Part shown: piece after piece, positions 21,876-31,690 of the stretch
Layout of the letters: each line of letters begins with the position of its first letter
Position numbering within the stretch: position 1 is the first letter of the stretch
From: Desulfobacterales bacterium
GTDB lineage: Bacteria; Desulfobacterota; Desulfobacteria; Desulfobacterales; JARGFK01
Assembly: GCA_029211065.1 (NCBI GenBank)
Contig: JARGFK010000019.1
Coordinates: 1 to 53,127 of the forward strand
Direction: 5' to 3'
DNA: 53,127 nt
Translations under genes and position numbers: made by a program
Notes under the pieces: generated by a model
Databases searched by the model: none
Told to the model about the DNA's origin: nothing
The model's input: only the letters and a program-made list of their open reading frames with translations

Positions 21876-22964
21876 TTAAGGCCCAGCAGTCAGAGATAAC
21901 CCCTCCGTATCAATCAACGCCGCCAGCAGGCGGGCGTCCGTTCTTTCGGAAAGGATCGTCTCCCATAGACCCCTCAGCCTGTCAATATCCTCCAGATGGC
22001 CAAGGGCCCAGATGCATCCGCCGCCGCCGGCGCCCGCAAATCGAGCGCCGCAGTTGGTACGTACGGCAGCATCTACCAAACGCCGGCCCACAGCATCCAG
22101 CACATCCGGCGTCATTTTTCTGCGGATCGCCGTTTCCCTGTTCATCGCCGCAGCGGCAGCGCTATAATCCTCTACCGTGATGGCTTCAGCAAAGCGGTGG
22201 GTACACAACACGATTTCCTGCCAGCGGTCCCGGTGGGATCCTTTGAGAAACTGACCGACCCACCTGGAATTAATATTTTTGGACTCATGGGGAATCCCGC
22301 AATAAGCCAGCAGTAAATGGCGCCCGATCTTGTTACATGCCTTTCGGTCCAGGAGGGTTCTGCGCCTGAAGCCGGAGCCCTTGAGGCCGGCCTGCCAATA
22401 CCATGCATGCCCCCCCCCAAATGCGGCAGCCAGTTGATCCTGCAACCCACAGGGCACGCCCGCCACGCTTGCCTCGATTTCGTGCGCCAAGATCGCAATT
22501 TTAGTTCTCAGCGCCGGGGTCAGCGTCCCGATTTGTCCCCGGGCCTTGGCAAACGCTGCAACAAGGGCCACAGCCGCCACCGAAGATCCACCCAGTGCGC
22601 TTTGGGGAGGCGAAACCGAATCAATCAGGATGTGTACCCCCTCAGCTCTGAAAAAGGCGGCAACGGCAAACATAAGCCCCAGCGGATGTTGAAAAGGCGC
22701 ATCCCCGACAGCATACTCTGCGCTCTTAAACCCCCTGGAAGAAACCTTGACTTTCAGATTGCTGTTGGGGATCAGCGTGACCCGTGTTCTTAAGTTTAAA
22801 GCCAGATTAACGGTGCAGGGCGCCAGCCCGCAAAGGGGATAATAAAATGTGCTGATGTCAAGGGTGCCGCCAATGTCAACACGGCACGGCGCCGAGGCTT
22901 CGATTTTTTCCAGCGGCCACCCCATCCCGGAGGTTTTTAGAACGTTTTTGGACTGTTTTGTCAT
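21876..22964 (-). CDS. GHMP-family sugar kinase
   Basis: This 362-aa kinase shows all three GHMP motifs: APCRVDIGGTLD near the N terminus (about 25-36), the ATP loop PPQSALGGSSVAAVAL (about 115-130), and the C-terminal glycine motif GARFAGAGGGGCIWAL (about 312-327). The galactokinase / heptose-7-phosphate-kinase branch fits best (VDIGG, ALGGSS). The sugar substrate cannot be read from the sequence, and no sugar pathway genes lie beside it. AAGGGAA is correctly spaced before the ATG. It lies 9 bp behind recO. Confidence 0.85.
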   Translation of the reverse strand: MTKQSKNVLKTSGMGWPLEKIEASAPCRVDIGGTLDISTFYYPLCGLAPCTVNLALNLRTRVTLIPNSNLKVKVSSRGFKSAEYAVGDAPFQHPLGLMFAVAAFFRAEGVHILIDSVSPPQSALGGSSVAAVALVAAFAKARGQIGTLTPALRTKIAILAHEIEASVAGVPCGLQDQLAAAFGGGHAWYWQAGLKGSGFRRRTLLDRKACNKIGRHLLLAYCGIPHESKNINSRWVGQFLKGSHRDRWQEIVLCTHRFAEAITVEDYSAAAAAMNRETAIRRKMTPDVLDAVGRRLVDAAVRTNCGARFAGAGGGGCIWALGHLEDIDRLRGLWETILSERTDARLLAALIDTEGLSLTAGP

Positions 22965-22973
22965 TTTGTTCCC

Positions 22974-23738
22974 TTACCCGCGTATTTTCTGCAGAAATGC
23001 AAGGCTGCGCGGTTTCTTCCCCAGATGAAACGGCACAAAATCTTCTAAAAATAGCTGTCCTTCCTTTAAGGCCTGGGGCGTGAAACGAATCCGGCCGGCT
23101 GTGGCGATATTACCGCTCTCGGCCCAGATGAGCTGTTTGATGGTTCCTTTGGATAAAACCATCTGGCGGGGCGACTCTGCAACGCATCGGCTGCATAAAA
23201 TACCTCCCTTTGACAGATCAACCGCCAGATTGTTTTTATGGGTCTGGTCGATTTCGGCCCTACAGCTGCTGCAATTTACCAGATTGGGTGAAAGTCCGCA
23301 CAATCGCATGAATCTCATCTGAAAGAGGACGCTCAGGGCCGCTTCCGGCACTTTGCCGACGTCCAGTTGCCTTAAAACATACTCCAGCAGACGGTAAAGC
23401 GAAACCTGTTTTTCGTTCTCTTCAATCCACCCTTGAACCAGCTCGACCCAGTAACTGGCATAGGCGGTTTTATAAATATCGGCCCGGATACCGGCAAAGG
23501 GCTGCCGCAAAGTGGCTTCTTCCAGCACCGGCAGCCCTTTGGTACGCGGTTCCCGGCATACAATCTCCAACCCGGAAAAAAGCTCCAGGACGCCTGAAAA
23601 TCGTTTGGTGCTTTTTTTGGCAGACTTGGCGATAACGGAAATCTTACCCCTGCTCAGGGAGAAAAATGTAATGATAAGATCATAATCGCCAAAGTCGGTT
23701 CGGCGGAGCATAATGGCGGGTGTTGAAAAGCTTGACAT
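22974..23738 (-). CDS. recO: DNA repair protein RecO
   Basis: RecO helps load RecA on SSB-coated DNA with RecR. The 254-aa product has the N-terminal OB fold (TPAIMLRRTDFGDYDLIITFFSLSRGKISVIAKSAKK), a central helical region, and a Cys4-like zinc site (CSSCRAEI ... CSRCV). The ATG at 23738 lies 5 bp after the mgtE stop. The longer frame upstream would overlap mgtE and is not supported. Confidence 0.95.
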   Translation of the reverse strand: MSSFSTPAIMLRRTDFGDYDLIITFFSLSRGKISVIAKSAKKSTKRFSGVLELFSGLEIVCREPRTKGLPVLEEATLRQPFAGIRADIYKTAYASYWVELVQGWIEENEKQVSLYRLLEYVLRQLDVGKVPEAALSVLFQMRFMRLCGLSPNLVNCSSCRAEIDQTHKNNLAVDLSKGGILCSRCVAESPRQMVLSKGTIKQLIWAESGNIATAGRIRFTPQALKEGQLFLEDFVPFHLGKKPRSLAFLQKIRG

Positions 23739-23742
23739 GTTT

Positions 23743-25094
23743 TCATATATTAAGAAGCGTTGTCGCGATTTGAAAATAGAAAAACACACTGATGATATCA
23801 ATGGCGGTTGTTACAAACGGACCAGTTGCAACCGCAGGATCAATATTGACCCGTGCAAAGCACATCGGAACCAGTGAGCCCACCAGAGCGGCAACCGTCA
23901 TGGAGCTGACCACGGCAATCCCGACGGAAAATGCCAGTGCCAGGATATTATAGCGCATATGCGCCACCGTTCCGATCAGCAGCCCATAGACGCCCCCCAG
24001 GATAAGACCGATGCTCAGTTCTTTCAAAACAACCGTCCAGATATCACGGATGTTCAGACGACCGGTGGCAAGTCCGCGGACCACGATCGTTGATGACTGG
24101 GTGCCGATATTTCCCCCCATTCCCATGATAACCGGTATAAAAGCGGCCAGATAGGCGAATTTGCTTAAACTCCCCTCAAACCGGCCGATAATATAAAACG
24201 CAACGATCCCCCCAGACAGCTGGCAAACAGCCAGGGCAGCCGGATGCGGGTGCTCCTTAAAACGGATTTGGTCTCAACAAACTCCTCGCCGGCGCCGGCC
24301 ATTTTAAGGATATCCTCGGTCGCTTCTTTCCGCATGATATCGATGACATCGTCCACGGTAACGATACCGACGAGGCGGTTGGCCTCATCAACCACCGGAA
24401 CTGCCAAAAAATCATACCGTGCCACAATCCGCGCGACTTCCTCCTGATCGACGTCGGTTCGAACGGAAATGACATCGGTGGACATGAAGTCTTTCAGGCG
24501 GGTTTCCGGCGTGACGACAACCAGCTGCCGCAGAGAGCTGACACCCACCAGTTTTCCATACTCATCCACCACATAAAGGTAAAATGGCATCTCAACATCG
24601 AGGTGCTCTTTTTGCAGCGACTCGATCGCTTGCCTGGCTGTGACATTTTGTCTTAATGCAATAAAATCCGGAACCATAATGCCGCCGGCGGTATCATCGT
24701 CATAGCGAAGCAGTCCTTCAACTTCCTCGGATCCCTCCTTTTTCATTTTTTCCAGAAATACTTCCGATTTTTCATCCGGCAGCCGGCCGATAAGATCGGC
24801 AATATCATCGGTGGGCATGCTTTCCAGGATTTCAACGACACTATCCGGCGACATGTCGTCAATGATCTGCAGAAATGTATCCTCATCAAGCTCACGGAAC
24901 AATATGCCTTTCTGCTCCGTGTCTTCAATCATTTCAAAGAGCTTACGCTGATCGGTCAATGATAATGCCCTAAAGACGATCGACAGGTCCGCGGCATGCG
25001 TTTTATTCACGATCTTGCGAAGATAAGATGTAGCCTCCCGACGCAATAACCGCTTGATGCTTTCAATCAGAATTTTATTTTGATCAGGCTGCAT
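23743..25094 (-). pseudogene. mgtE: magnesium transporter MgtE, split by a 1-nt frameshift
   Basis: MgtE is a Mg2+ channel with an N-domain, two CBS domains and five C-terminal TM helices. The N part (to about residue 295) reads in one frame and stops at 24165. The membrane domain continues in another frame to 23743. The break lies in a run of six G on the coding strand (C6 at 24208-24213). A seventh G restores RLPWLFASCLGG-IVAFYIIGR without interruption, giving a protein of about 450 aa, the normal length. A sequencing or assembly error, a real null mutation, or -1 slippage at G-GGG-GGA all fit. The ATG at 25094 has AGGTGG upstream; the GTG at 25106 is too close. Confidence 0.9.
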
Positions 25095-25156
25095 AATTTT
25101 CACCACCTGTTATCCGGTTCAGGAGCGATCCGTTTTCAGCAGGCTTTTTACCGGCA

Positions 25157-25906
25157 TTACGGAATCTTGAGGGCTACGACCTGACCCTTGTTGCCGGGAA
25201 CAGGGAGGTCCTTGTCGTTGATATTCAAATGGACGCCCGCCGCATTGCCGATCAGCAGGTTGAATTCGGACAACGCTTCAAGCTCCAGCCGATCGCCGGG
25301 ATTCAGGCTGTATTCCCGTGATTTCTGATCATCGATAATGACTTTAAGCCATGTCTTTTCGACGGTTAAGATTTTCAGCAGCAACTTCTCAGGGACTACG
25401 GTCGGCAGGGGCATAAGCGGAGACGCTGTCTGCTGGGGCAGGGGGGTACTCACGGCCAGCTCATTTTTTGTAATCGCTTTGGGTCTGAGTTTTTCTTTTT
25501 TTACATCGCTCTTCCGGGGAAACGACGTTATGAAGACCGACAGCGTCATAATGCAAAACAAAACGCCCAGGGACAGCAGGAGGCGCGGCCAGAAATTTAT
25601 GCCGGACTTTATCAAATCGGCATCAACCCGGGCCGTTTCCTGGAACGTCCTGCGGCCGGACAAATAGAGCCGGACGGCATCGTCCGCATCTGCGCCGACC
25701 GACTTGGCATAGCCGCGTATAAAGCCTTTAACGAAAACCTCGGCAGGCAGCCGGTCGTGATCCTCCCGCTCAATTGCAAGCAGATTGTCTATTCCGATCC
25801 GGGTTTCCATTGAGACCTGCTGCAGGTTGATGCCCCTGTCAAGCCGGACATTCTTTAAATACCGTCCAAACGACAGCGATCTCTTATTTGCCACGATGGT
25901 TTTCAT
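25157..25906 (-). CDS. RodZ-like helix-turn-helix membrane protein
   Basis: This 249-aa protein has a Cro/CI-type HTH (HTH_25) at about 10-80 (SFGRYLKNVRLDRGINLQQVSMETRI...FVKGFIRGYAKSVG). One TM segment follows at about 106-126 (FWPRLLLSLGVLFCIMTLSVFI), then a proline-rich linker and a C-terminal DUF4115-type beta domain (about 175-249). This is the RodZ plan: a cytoplasmic HTH bound to MreB and a periplasmic tail that help fix rod shape. It lies between a SurA-like chaperone gene and mgtE in one long minus-strand unit. Confidence 0.85.
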   Translation of the reverse strand: MKTIVANKRSLSFGRYLKNVRLDRGINLQQVSMETRIGIDNLLAIEREDHDRLPAEVFVKGFIRGYAKSVGADADDAVRLYLSGRRTFQETARVDADLIKSGINFWPRLLLSLGVLFCIMTLSVFITSFPRKSDVKKEKLRPKAITKNELAVSTPLPQQTASPLMPLPTVVPEKLLLKILTVEKTWLKVIIDDQKSREYSLNPGDRLELEALSEFNLLIGNAAGVHLNINDKDLPVPGNKGQVVALKIP

Positions 25907-25921
25907 GAATACCCGTTGATA

Positions 25922-26935
25922 CTACTCTATGACCTTGATATGTGAACGATTGCGGAGTTCTCCCAGCCATTGGTTAAATTTCTTTTCTACTATTTCATTG
26001 TATAATTTTTCCTGAATCTCGGCTGCAACCTCCGTTAGCGGCTTGCCCGGTGCCTTCCTGATTTCCTGAATATAAAAGATCTGAAATCCCTGGTCCGTCT
26101 CGATCACGGGGGTAAAATTGCCCGCATCTAAATCCTTCAGGGCCTCTTGGAGCTGTGGCGAAAGGGCTTCCAGTTTAAAAAACCCAAGATCCCCGCCCTC
26201 GGCAGACAGATTCGATTCGGAATACTGTCTGGCCAGATGTTCAAACGATTCCCCATTGTTTAATTTTTCCAGGACCCCCGCCATCCTTTTCAAGGCATCC
26301 TGTTTTTCAGCCTCACCGGCCATCCGGGGCAGCCTCATGATAATATTCCGGAGGTGATATGTCTGTTCACGGCCGAATTCCTCAGAATGGGCTTCATAAT
26401 ACGCTTTGACATCTTGTTCGGTAACGACAATCTTGGATTTAACTTCCCGATTGACGAGCCGGGACCGCAGAATCTGCTCCTTCATGTTTTTGCGAAATTC
26501 TTCCAGGGACAATCCTTCTTCGGCCAAAGCCTTTCGGAAGTCCGCATCGGAATAAAGGTTTTTTTCTTTTATTCTCTCAACGGCACTGTCGACTTCCGCT
26601 TCACTGACCGCGAGCCTGGCTTTCTTGATCTCCTGATCGGTAAGCTTTTGGTCGATCAGGCGATTTAGAATATCCTTCCGGAGTTTGGCTGGTACGTCGG
26701 ATCCCGTCTCGGCGGTATAACCCATCGATTTGATCTGGCTCATATAGGGTTTGAGTGCATGGTCTAAATCATTGAGCGTGATGATGTCGTCGTTGACAAC
26801 TGCGACAATTCGATCAACGATTTCGGCACCATGGACCGTCGCAATCCCAACCACACCCACCCAGACGAAAAAGCCCATATACATAAGGCCGAACATCCAG
26901 GCATTGTTTTTTTTTCGTTCCCATCTATAACGCAT
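25922..26935 (-). CDS. SurA-like periplasmic chaperone / parvulin peptidyl-prolyl isomerase
   Basis: This 337-aa exported protein has an uncleaved or cleavable signal segment at about 12-36 (MFGLMYMGFFVWVGVVGIATVHGAEI). The SurA N domain follows (DRIVAVVNDDIITLNDL...), then a single parvulin domain at about 190-290 (ending FYIQEIRKAPGKPL). It folds outer-membrane proteins. Classic SurA has two parvulin domains; this one has one. AGGAAAAAT precedes the ATG at 26935. It starts 17 bp behind the related lipoprotein gene. Confidence 0.9.
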   Translation of the reverse strand: MRYRWERKKNNAWMFGLMYMGFFVWVGVVGIATVHGAEIVDRIVAVVNDDIITLNDLDHALKPYMSQIKSMGYTAETGSDVPAKLRKDILNRLIDQKLTDQEIKKARLAVSEAEVDSAVERIKEKNLYSDADFRKALAEEGLSLEEFRKNMKEQILRSRLVNREVKSKIVVTEQDVKAYYEAHSEEFGREQTYHLRNIIMRLPRMAGEAEKQDALKRMAGVLEKLNNGESFEHLARQYSESNLSAEGGDLGFFKLEALSPQLQEALKDLDAGNFTPVIETDQGFQIFYIQEIRKAPGKPLTEVAAEIQEKLYNEIVEKKFNQWLGELRNRSHIKVIE

Positions 26936-26952
26936 ATTTTTCCTGTTACGAT

Positions 26953-27693
26953 TTAAAGACCGGTCAGCCGCTTCCATTGCGACTGATTAATATCGACCGT
27001 ATATTTCTCTCTCAGATTTTTTATCCAAAGCAGATAAGCCGCTTCTGCTTTTTGTCGTCGCAACTGTTTGACAATTAATCTGTTTATATCTGTCTTTTCC
27101 TGATCCTTGTCCGGAGCCGGCTGTTTTCCTTTATAATTTTCCTTATAAAACCTGGCAATTTCCTCCGGCGTCAAGGTAATATTCTGGTGCACCTCCCGTT
27201 CAACTACCTTTTCCATCATCAACCTTATTTTCAATCTTTTTTCCCAGAAACTGTAAGAAACGGCATATTCAAGCAACATCTGTTCGAAAACGCCTTCGGG
27301 ATAATCCGCTTTGATATTTGCAATCGCCTGGGTGACTTCAGATTCAGTAAGCTCGATCTGCAGTTCTGCCGCCCGTTGCAGCACGAGCAGTTCTTCGATC
27401 ATCTGATTGAGCATGCGAACCTGTGCCTCTTTAAATAAAACCGAATTCTGCGAGAGATTATGCGGATACGCGCTTTTCGCAATTTCAAACGCCTGATTAA
27501 AATCGCTGACGGTCACGACCCGTTCGCTGACCTGAATCAAATACGCATCGTCAAAATTAAGCGCCGTATCCGTGCAGGAAGACAGGAATAATACGGATAA
27601 TATGACGGCGGCCAAAATCAATGGCGGATAAGCGGCATGAAGCAACCGTTCCGGTAACCGTATTTTTGTTTTCGTGTTCGAGCCGTATCGCAT
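26953..27693 (-). CDS. SurA N-domain-like lipoprotein
   Basis: This 246-aa putative lipoprotein has a hydrophobic N-terminal segment ending in the lipobox LSSC (about 36-39). After it comes a helical SurA/PpiC N-terminal-type chaperone domain with VSERVVTVSDFNQAFEIA and a long helix-rich middle. No parvulin catalytic domain is seen, so it is probably a chaperone without isomerase activity. It heads the minus-strand unit with the SurA-like gene directly behind it, suggesting joint work in outer-membrane protein assembly. Confidence 0.8.
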   Translation of the reverse strand: MRYGSNTKTKIRLPERLLHAAYPPLILAAVILSVLFLSSCTDTALNFDDAYLIQVSERVVTVSDFNQAFEIAKSAYPHNLSQNSVLFKEAQVRMLNQMIEELLVLQRAAELQIELTESEVTQAIANIKADYPEGVFEQMLLEYAVSYSFWEKRLKIRLMMEKVVEREVHQNITLTPEEIARFYKENYKGKQPAPDKDQEKTDINRLIVKQLRRQKAEAAYLLWIKNLREKYTVDINQSQWKRLTGL

Positions 27694-27899
27694 AAGAGAC
27701 GCACCCCAAAGTATGGCTAAACCTGTTGTCGCAGGGTTAATTCATCATCATTTCTGTTGTCGGGTATTCGGGCATTGGATATTTCATCAGAAAACGTTAA
27801 AAATAGCAACATGGCTAGCGCAGCACCATTCGCACTCACCTTAAAACTTACCGGCAAAATACCCGTATTGTTTTCTTTTTTAACGCAACCGGAAGGTGT

Positions 27900-30800
27900 T
27901 CAGCCGTTACCATGTTGAATAATTTCTTTCAAGATGTTTTTAGCCTCGCCCCAAAGCCCCCCGGTGCTACTTTTATTCAGCCGGATGATTAAGGTGCCGT
28001 CGGGCGTCAACTGGAAGCGTTTCCCGTTTGCAACCACCATATTGATGATACCGGCCGGATTTTTTTGATGCGGTTCTGAAAATTGCACTGCCAGCCGGTG
28101 GTCGCCCAGTTCCAGTTTTTTTATGCCGGCCTTGATACAAAGGACTCTCAGCATAATTTTCAGAAGCAGATTGGATACTTCAGCCGGAATGGCGCCATAA
28201 CGATCCAGCAGTCCTGATTTGAAATCGGCAATTTCTGAAAGTTCCGTCATTTTTGCCAACTGGCGATAGGCCAGCAGCCGCTGGTCAATATCCGGCATAT
28301 ACCCTTCCGTTATAAAGGCCGACATTGCAATGTTTATTTCCGGATCCAAGTCCGGCAAAACGGGCTCCCCCTTAAGCTCTGCGATGGCGTTTTCCATCAG
28401 CTTCAAGTACATATCATACCCCACAGCCGCGACATGACCCGACTGGGAGGCCCCCAAAATCGTTCCACCGCCTCTGATTTTCAAATCATTCATCGCTATT
28501 TGGAAACCGGACCCGAGGTCACTGTGTTCCATCAGGACCTTCAGGCGCTTCTGCGCATCTTTACCCATCAGGCTCTCTGACGGTATAAACAAATAGGCAT
28601 AGGCCTGCTCTTCAGCGCGTCCCACACGCCCGCGCAGCTGGTACATCTGGGATAGGCCGAACCGGTCCGCCCGGTTGACCAGAATGGTGTTGGCCGAAGG
28701 AATATCCAGTCCGGACTCGATGATGGTTGTGCAAACCAGCATATCGATCTCTCTGGCGGCGAATTTCAACATGACCTTTTCCAGTGCCCCTTCGTCCATT
28801 CGGCCGTGGGCCACTCCCAGCCGCACATCAGGAACCAGGCGCTGCAGGTGCGCCGCCATCGCCTGGATACTGTGGATATTGTTATGAACGAAAAAAAGTT
28901 GCCCGTTGCGGTTGAGTTCCTTGCGAATGGCTTCAGCAATAATGGCGTCATCCAATTCGCAAATATAAGTAATGATGGCATGACGATGCTCCGGCGGTGT
29001 TGAAATCAGGCTGATATCGCGGATGCCCATCAGCGACATATGCAGGGTTCGGGGGATCGGGGTTGCCGACAGAGCCAATACGTCCACCGTGCTCCTGATT
29101 TTTTTAAGTTGTTCTTTGTGTCGCACCCCGAAGCGCTGCTCTTCATCCAGAACAATCAGACCCAGATCCTTGAACAAAACATCTTTTTGAAGCAGCCGAT
29201 GCGTTCCGATGACAATATCGGTCCTGCCGGCTTTGAGGTCATCGATGATGGTGCGCTGCTCTTTCAGAGACCGGAATCGGCTCAAAGAAGCGATTTGAAC
29301 GGGATAGCGTTTAAACCTGCTTGAAAAGGTTGTATAATGCTGTTCCGCCAGAACGGTGGTGGGAACCAGCACAGCAACCTGTTTGCCGGCATTTACGGCA
29401 ACAAACGCAGCCCGCAGCGCCACCTCGGTTTTACCGTATCCGACATCGCCGCACACCAGCCGGTCCATTGGAATCGGCCGCGCGAGATCGTCCATAACCT
29501 GCTGGATCGCTTTGATCTGATCGGCGGTCTCATCATAGGGAAACGCAGCTTCAAAATCCTGATAATAGCCGTCGGGCGCCTCATAACTGTACCCCTTGCT
29601 GACTGTCCGCTGCGCATAAATCTGGAGCAACTCACCGGCAATTTTTTCAACCGATTTTTTTATCTTCTTTTTGACCCGGTCCCATGATGTGCCTCCCAGT
29701 TTATCCAGCAGCGGTTCGGCGTCATTCATTCCCAGATATTTCTGCACCAGACCCAGGCGATCCACCGGCAGGTAGAGCTTGTCGTTGTCCCGGTATTCGA
29801 TCAGAAGAAAATCGTTTTCGCTCCCGTTTAGGTTCAGCTTTGCAAGCCCCCGGTAGTGTCCGATGCCATGCTCAATATGAACAACAAAGTCCCCGCTCTT
29901 GAGGTCTTCAACCCCAAGGAGTTTGTCGATCACCTCTTTTCTCTGGATCTTGCGCTTGTGCGCTCTGGCCCCGAAAATTTCCGCCTCCGTTATGACGGCC
30001 AACCCTTCTTCAGGCCATATCAAACCGGCCGACAACGCCCCCGGGCAGATATAAACGGCACCCTTGGGTTTTACCGGTGTCGGAAAATTCTCCATAAAAC
30101 CCGGGTGAATACCATACGGGATCAGCAAAGCCTTAAGCCGATGGGCCTGGGACTCGGTCCGGCAGACCAGCAGGACCAGATTTCCGGCTTTTTCAAGATC
30201 GCCAATGCGCCTGGCGAGCGGCAGCAGCAGGTTCTCCTTTTTATTGGTAATGTTTAATGCCGCACTTAAAGCGGTATTGTCGGATACTGAAAAGTGAATC
30301 TGCAGCGGGCGCCGCTCTGGCGCGGTCGTTTCCTTTTGAATCGGAAGCGGATGGAACGAACACACTGCCGATCGATTGATCGCCTCCATGGCCGTTTGCC
30401 AGTCCATATAGGAAGCTTCCGGCCGCAGACACAATTTGCCCGCTTCACAGGCAGTCTTGAAATTTTTGTCGGCCTGGGCCGCAAAGGTTTCCGCCGCCCT
30501 TTCAAGTTCCCCCGGATCAGACAGGATATAAAGGGCTTCTTTGGGTATATAATCGAAAAAAGTCCCTGGAAGGGTATAAATTAAAGGTATCAAACTCTCG
30601 ACACCTGAAAACACACCTTCGTCTTTGATGCACCGAATATATTCGCGAACGCGTGTAACCGGCATTTCCAAAGAGGCGGCCTGTTCTCTGATCCGACTGA
30701 TGATTTCAGGAAGAGAATCCGGCGTCAGGATCACCTCTTTGGCCGGCAGGATTACGGCTTCATGGATATGGCGAATGGTTCGCTGGGTCGTGGTTGAGAA

Positions 30801-31415
30801 AAACCGCAGGGCTTCGACCGTGTCTCCAACCATCTCGATCCTGAGTGGATCGGCATAAGTGGTTGAAAAAATATCGACGATGCCTCCCCGGATACTGAAA
30901 TCACCGGGTTCTTCCACAATCGCAGTATTAATATAGCCGCCGCTTGTTAGCTTTTTGATCAACAGGTCCCGGTTGATTTCCTCATCCTTCTGGATGAGTT
31001 CTGCGAACCGACATAGTTCCGAGCGGGGAATAAGCTTCTGCAGGACAGCATCAACGCTGGTGACCAAGATCGACGGCTGGGAGCTGTCGATTAAATTGTA
31101 AAGGGTGCGAATCCGTCCGGCTGCCGTTTCATTGTGGTAGGATACCCGTTTAAACGGCATGATATTATAAGGCGGAAAATAAAAAATGCTCTGGGCGGAC
31201 CTATTTGAAAAAAAACAAAAATCATCGACAAACCGTTCCCCTTCCTTTGCCGAAGCTGTGACCACAACAAGCGGTATGTTCAGTTTCCGGTGCAGCCTGG
31301 CGGCAACACAAGCCCCGGCTGCTTTGGAAAGACCGGTGGCGTCGACACCGGCGGCCCCCTTGCGAAGAGAGTCCGCTAATTTTTCATATGAAAATTTTTC
31401 TTGATTTTGGCTCAT
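27900..31415 (-). CDS. mfd: transcription-repair coupling factor Mfd
   Basis: Mfd removes RNA polymerase stalled at lesions and recruits UvrA. The roughly 1171-aa product has the UvrB-like N part, the RNAP-interacting CarD-like domain (SGDFVVHIEHGIGHYRGLAKL), and RecG-like helicase motifs: Walker A CGDVGYGKTEVALRA, DEEQRFG, ALSATPIPRTLHMSL and QLRGRVGR. The TRCF C-domain ends the protein. The frame can be read up to 31496 but would then run through the tRNA gene. The ATG at 31415 (MSQNQEKFSYEKL) is the sensible start, although its ribosome site is poor. Confidence 0.96.
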   Translation of the reverse strand: MSQNQEKFSYEKLADSLRKGAAGVDATGLSKAAGACVAARLHRKLNIPLVVVTASAKEGERFVDDFCFFSNRSAQSIFYFPPYNIMPFKRVSYHNETAAGRIRTLYNLIDSSQPSILVTSVDAVLQKLIPRSELCRFAELIQKDEEINRDLLIKKLTSGGYINTAIVEEPGDFSIRGGIVDIFSTTYADPLRIEMVGDTVEALRFFSTTTQRTIRHIHEAVILPAKEVILTPDSLPEIISRIREQAASLEMPVTRVREYIRCIKDEGVFSGVESLIPLIYTLPGTFFDYIPKEALYILSDPGELERAAETFAAQADKNFKTACEAGKLCLRPEASYMDWQTAMEAINRSAVCSFHPLPIQKETTAPERRPLQIHFSVSDNTALSAALNITNKKENLLLPLARRIGDLEKAGNLVLLVCRTESQAHRLKALLIPYGIHPGFMENFPTPVKPKGAVYICPGALSAGLIWPEEGLAVITEAEIFGARAHKRKIQRKEVIDKLLGVEDLKSGDFVVHIEHGIGHYRGLAKLNLNGSENDFLLIEYRDNDKLYLPVDRLGLVQKYLGMNDAEPLLDKLGGTSWDRVKKKIKKSVEKIAGELLQIYAQRTVSKGYSYEAPDGYYQDFEAAFPYDETADQIKAIQQVMDDLARPIPMDRLVCGDVGYGKTEVALRAAFVAVNAGKQVAVLVPTTVLAEQHYTTFSSRFKRYPVQIASLSRFRSLKEQRTIIDDLKAGRTDIVIGTHRLLQKDVLFKDLGLIVLDEEQRFGVRHKEQLKKIRSTVDVLALSATPIPRTLHMSLMGIRDISLISTPPEHRHAIITYICELDDAIIAEAIRKELNRNGQLFFVHNNIHSIQAMAAHLQRLVPDVRLGVAHGRMDEGALEKVMLKFAAREIDMLVCTTIIESGLDIPSANTILVNRADRFGLSQMYQLRGRVGRAEEQAYAYLFIPSESLMGKDAQKRLKVLMEHSDLGSGFQIAMNDLKIRGGGTILGASQSGHVAAVGYDMYLKLMENAIAELKGEPVLPDLDPEINIAMSAFITEGYMPDIDQRLLAYRQLAKMTELSEIADFKSGLLDRYGAIPAEVSNLLLKIMLRVLCIKAGIKKLELGDHRLAVQFSEPHQKNPAGIINMVVANGKRFQLTPDGTLIIRLNKSSTGGLWGEAKNILKEIIQHGNG

Positions 31416-31438
31416 AAACAACGTAATGCACAGCCTGA

Positions 31439-31514
31439 GCCGGCGTAGCTCAGCTGGTAGAGCAGCTGATTCGTAATCAGCAGGTCCGCGGTTCAACTCC
31501 GCGCGCCGGCTCCA
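31439..31514 (+). tRNA. tRNA-Thr (anticodon CGU)
   Basis: A full cloverleaf is visible: acceptor GCCGGCG / CGCCGGC, D arm GCTC...GAGC, anticodon stem GCTGA / TCAGC with loop TTCGTAA (anticodon CGT at 31472-31474), T arm CGCGG-TTCAACT-CCGCG, discriminator T and an encoded CCA at 31512-31514. It is divergent from mfd, whose start lies 24 bp away. Confidence 0.97.
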
Positions 31515-31525
31515 TAAAATTTGAA

Positions 31526-31562
31526 GGGATTTCGGGTTGTTATTCCCGAAGTCCCTTTTTTG
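31526..31562 (+). terminator. intrinsic terminator of tRNA-Thr
   Basis: An 11-bp stem GGGATTTCGGG / CCCGAAGTCCC (one G-T pair) has an 8-nt loop and ends in a T6-rich tail. Confidence 0.85.
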
Positions 31563-31690
31563 TTTTTAAATTCAAAAATGCGTCAAAATGCCGCACTTTG
31601 ACCTTTTTTTTGATGTTCTGCCTAAAAAATACGAATAAAAATTTAGCCTATTCATCACTTAAATGCAATCGGAATTTATAAAGACGCCCC

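Noticed and set aside
21380-22180. Plus-strand 266-aa frame across glyQ and the GHMP kinase gene
   Set aside because: It is antisense to two well-supported genes, has a low-complexity Arg/Pro product, and lacks a ribosome site.
31416-31496. N-terminal extension of Mfd
   Set aside because: The extra codons overlap the tRNA-Thr gene on the other strand and do not resemble Mfd N termini.
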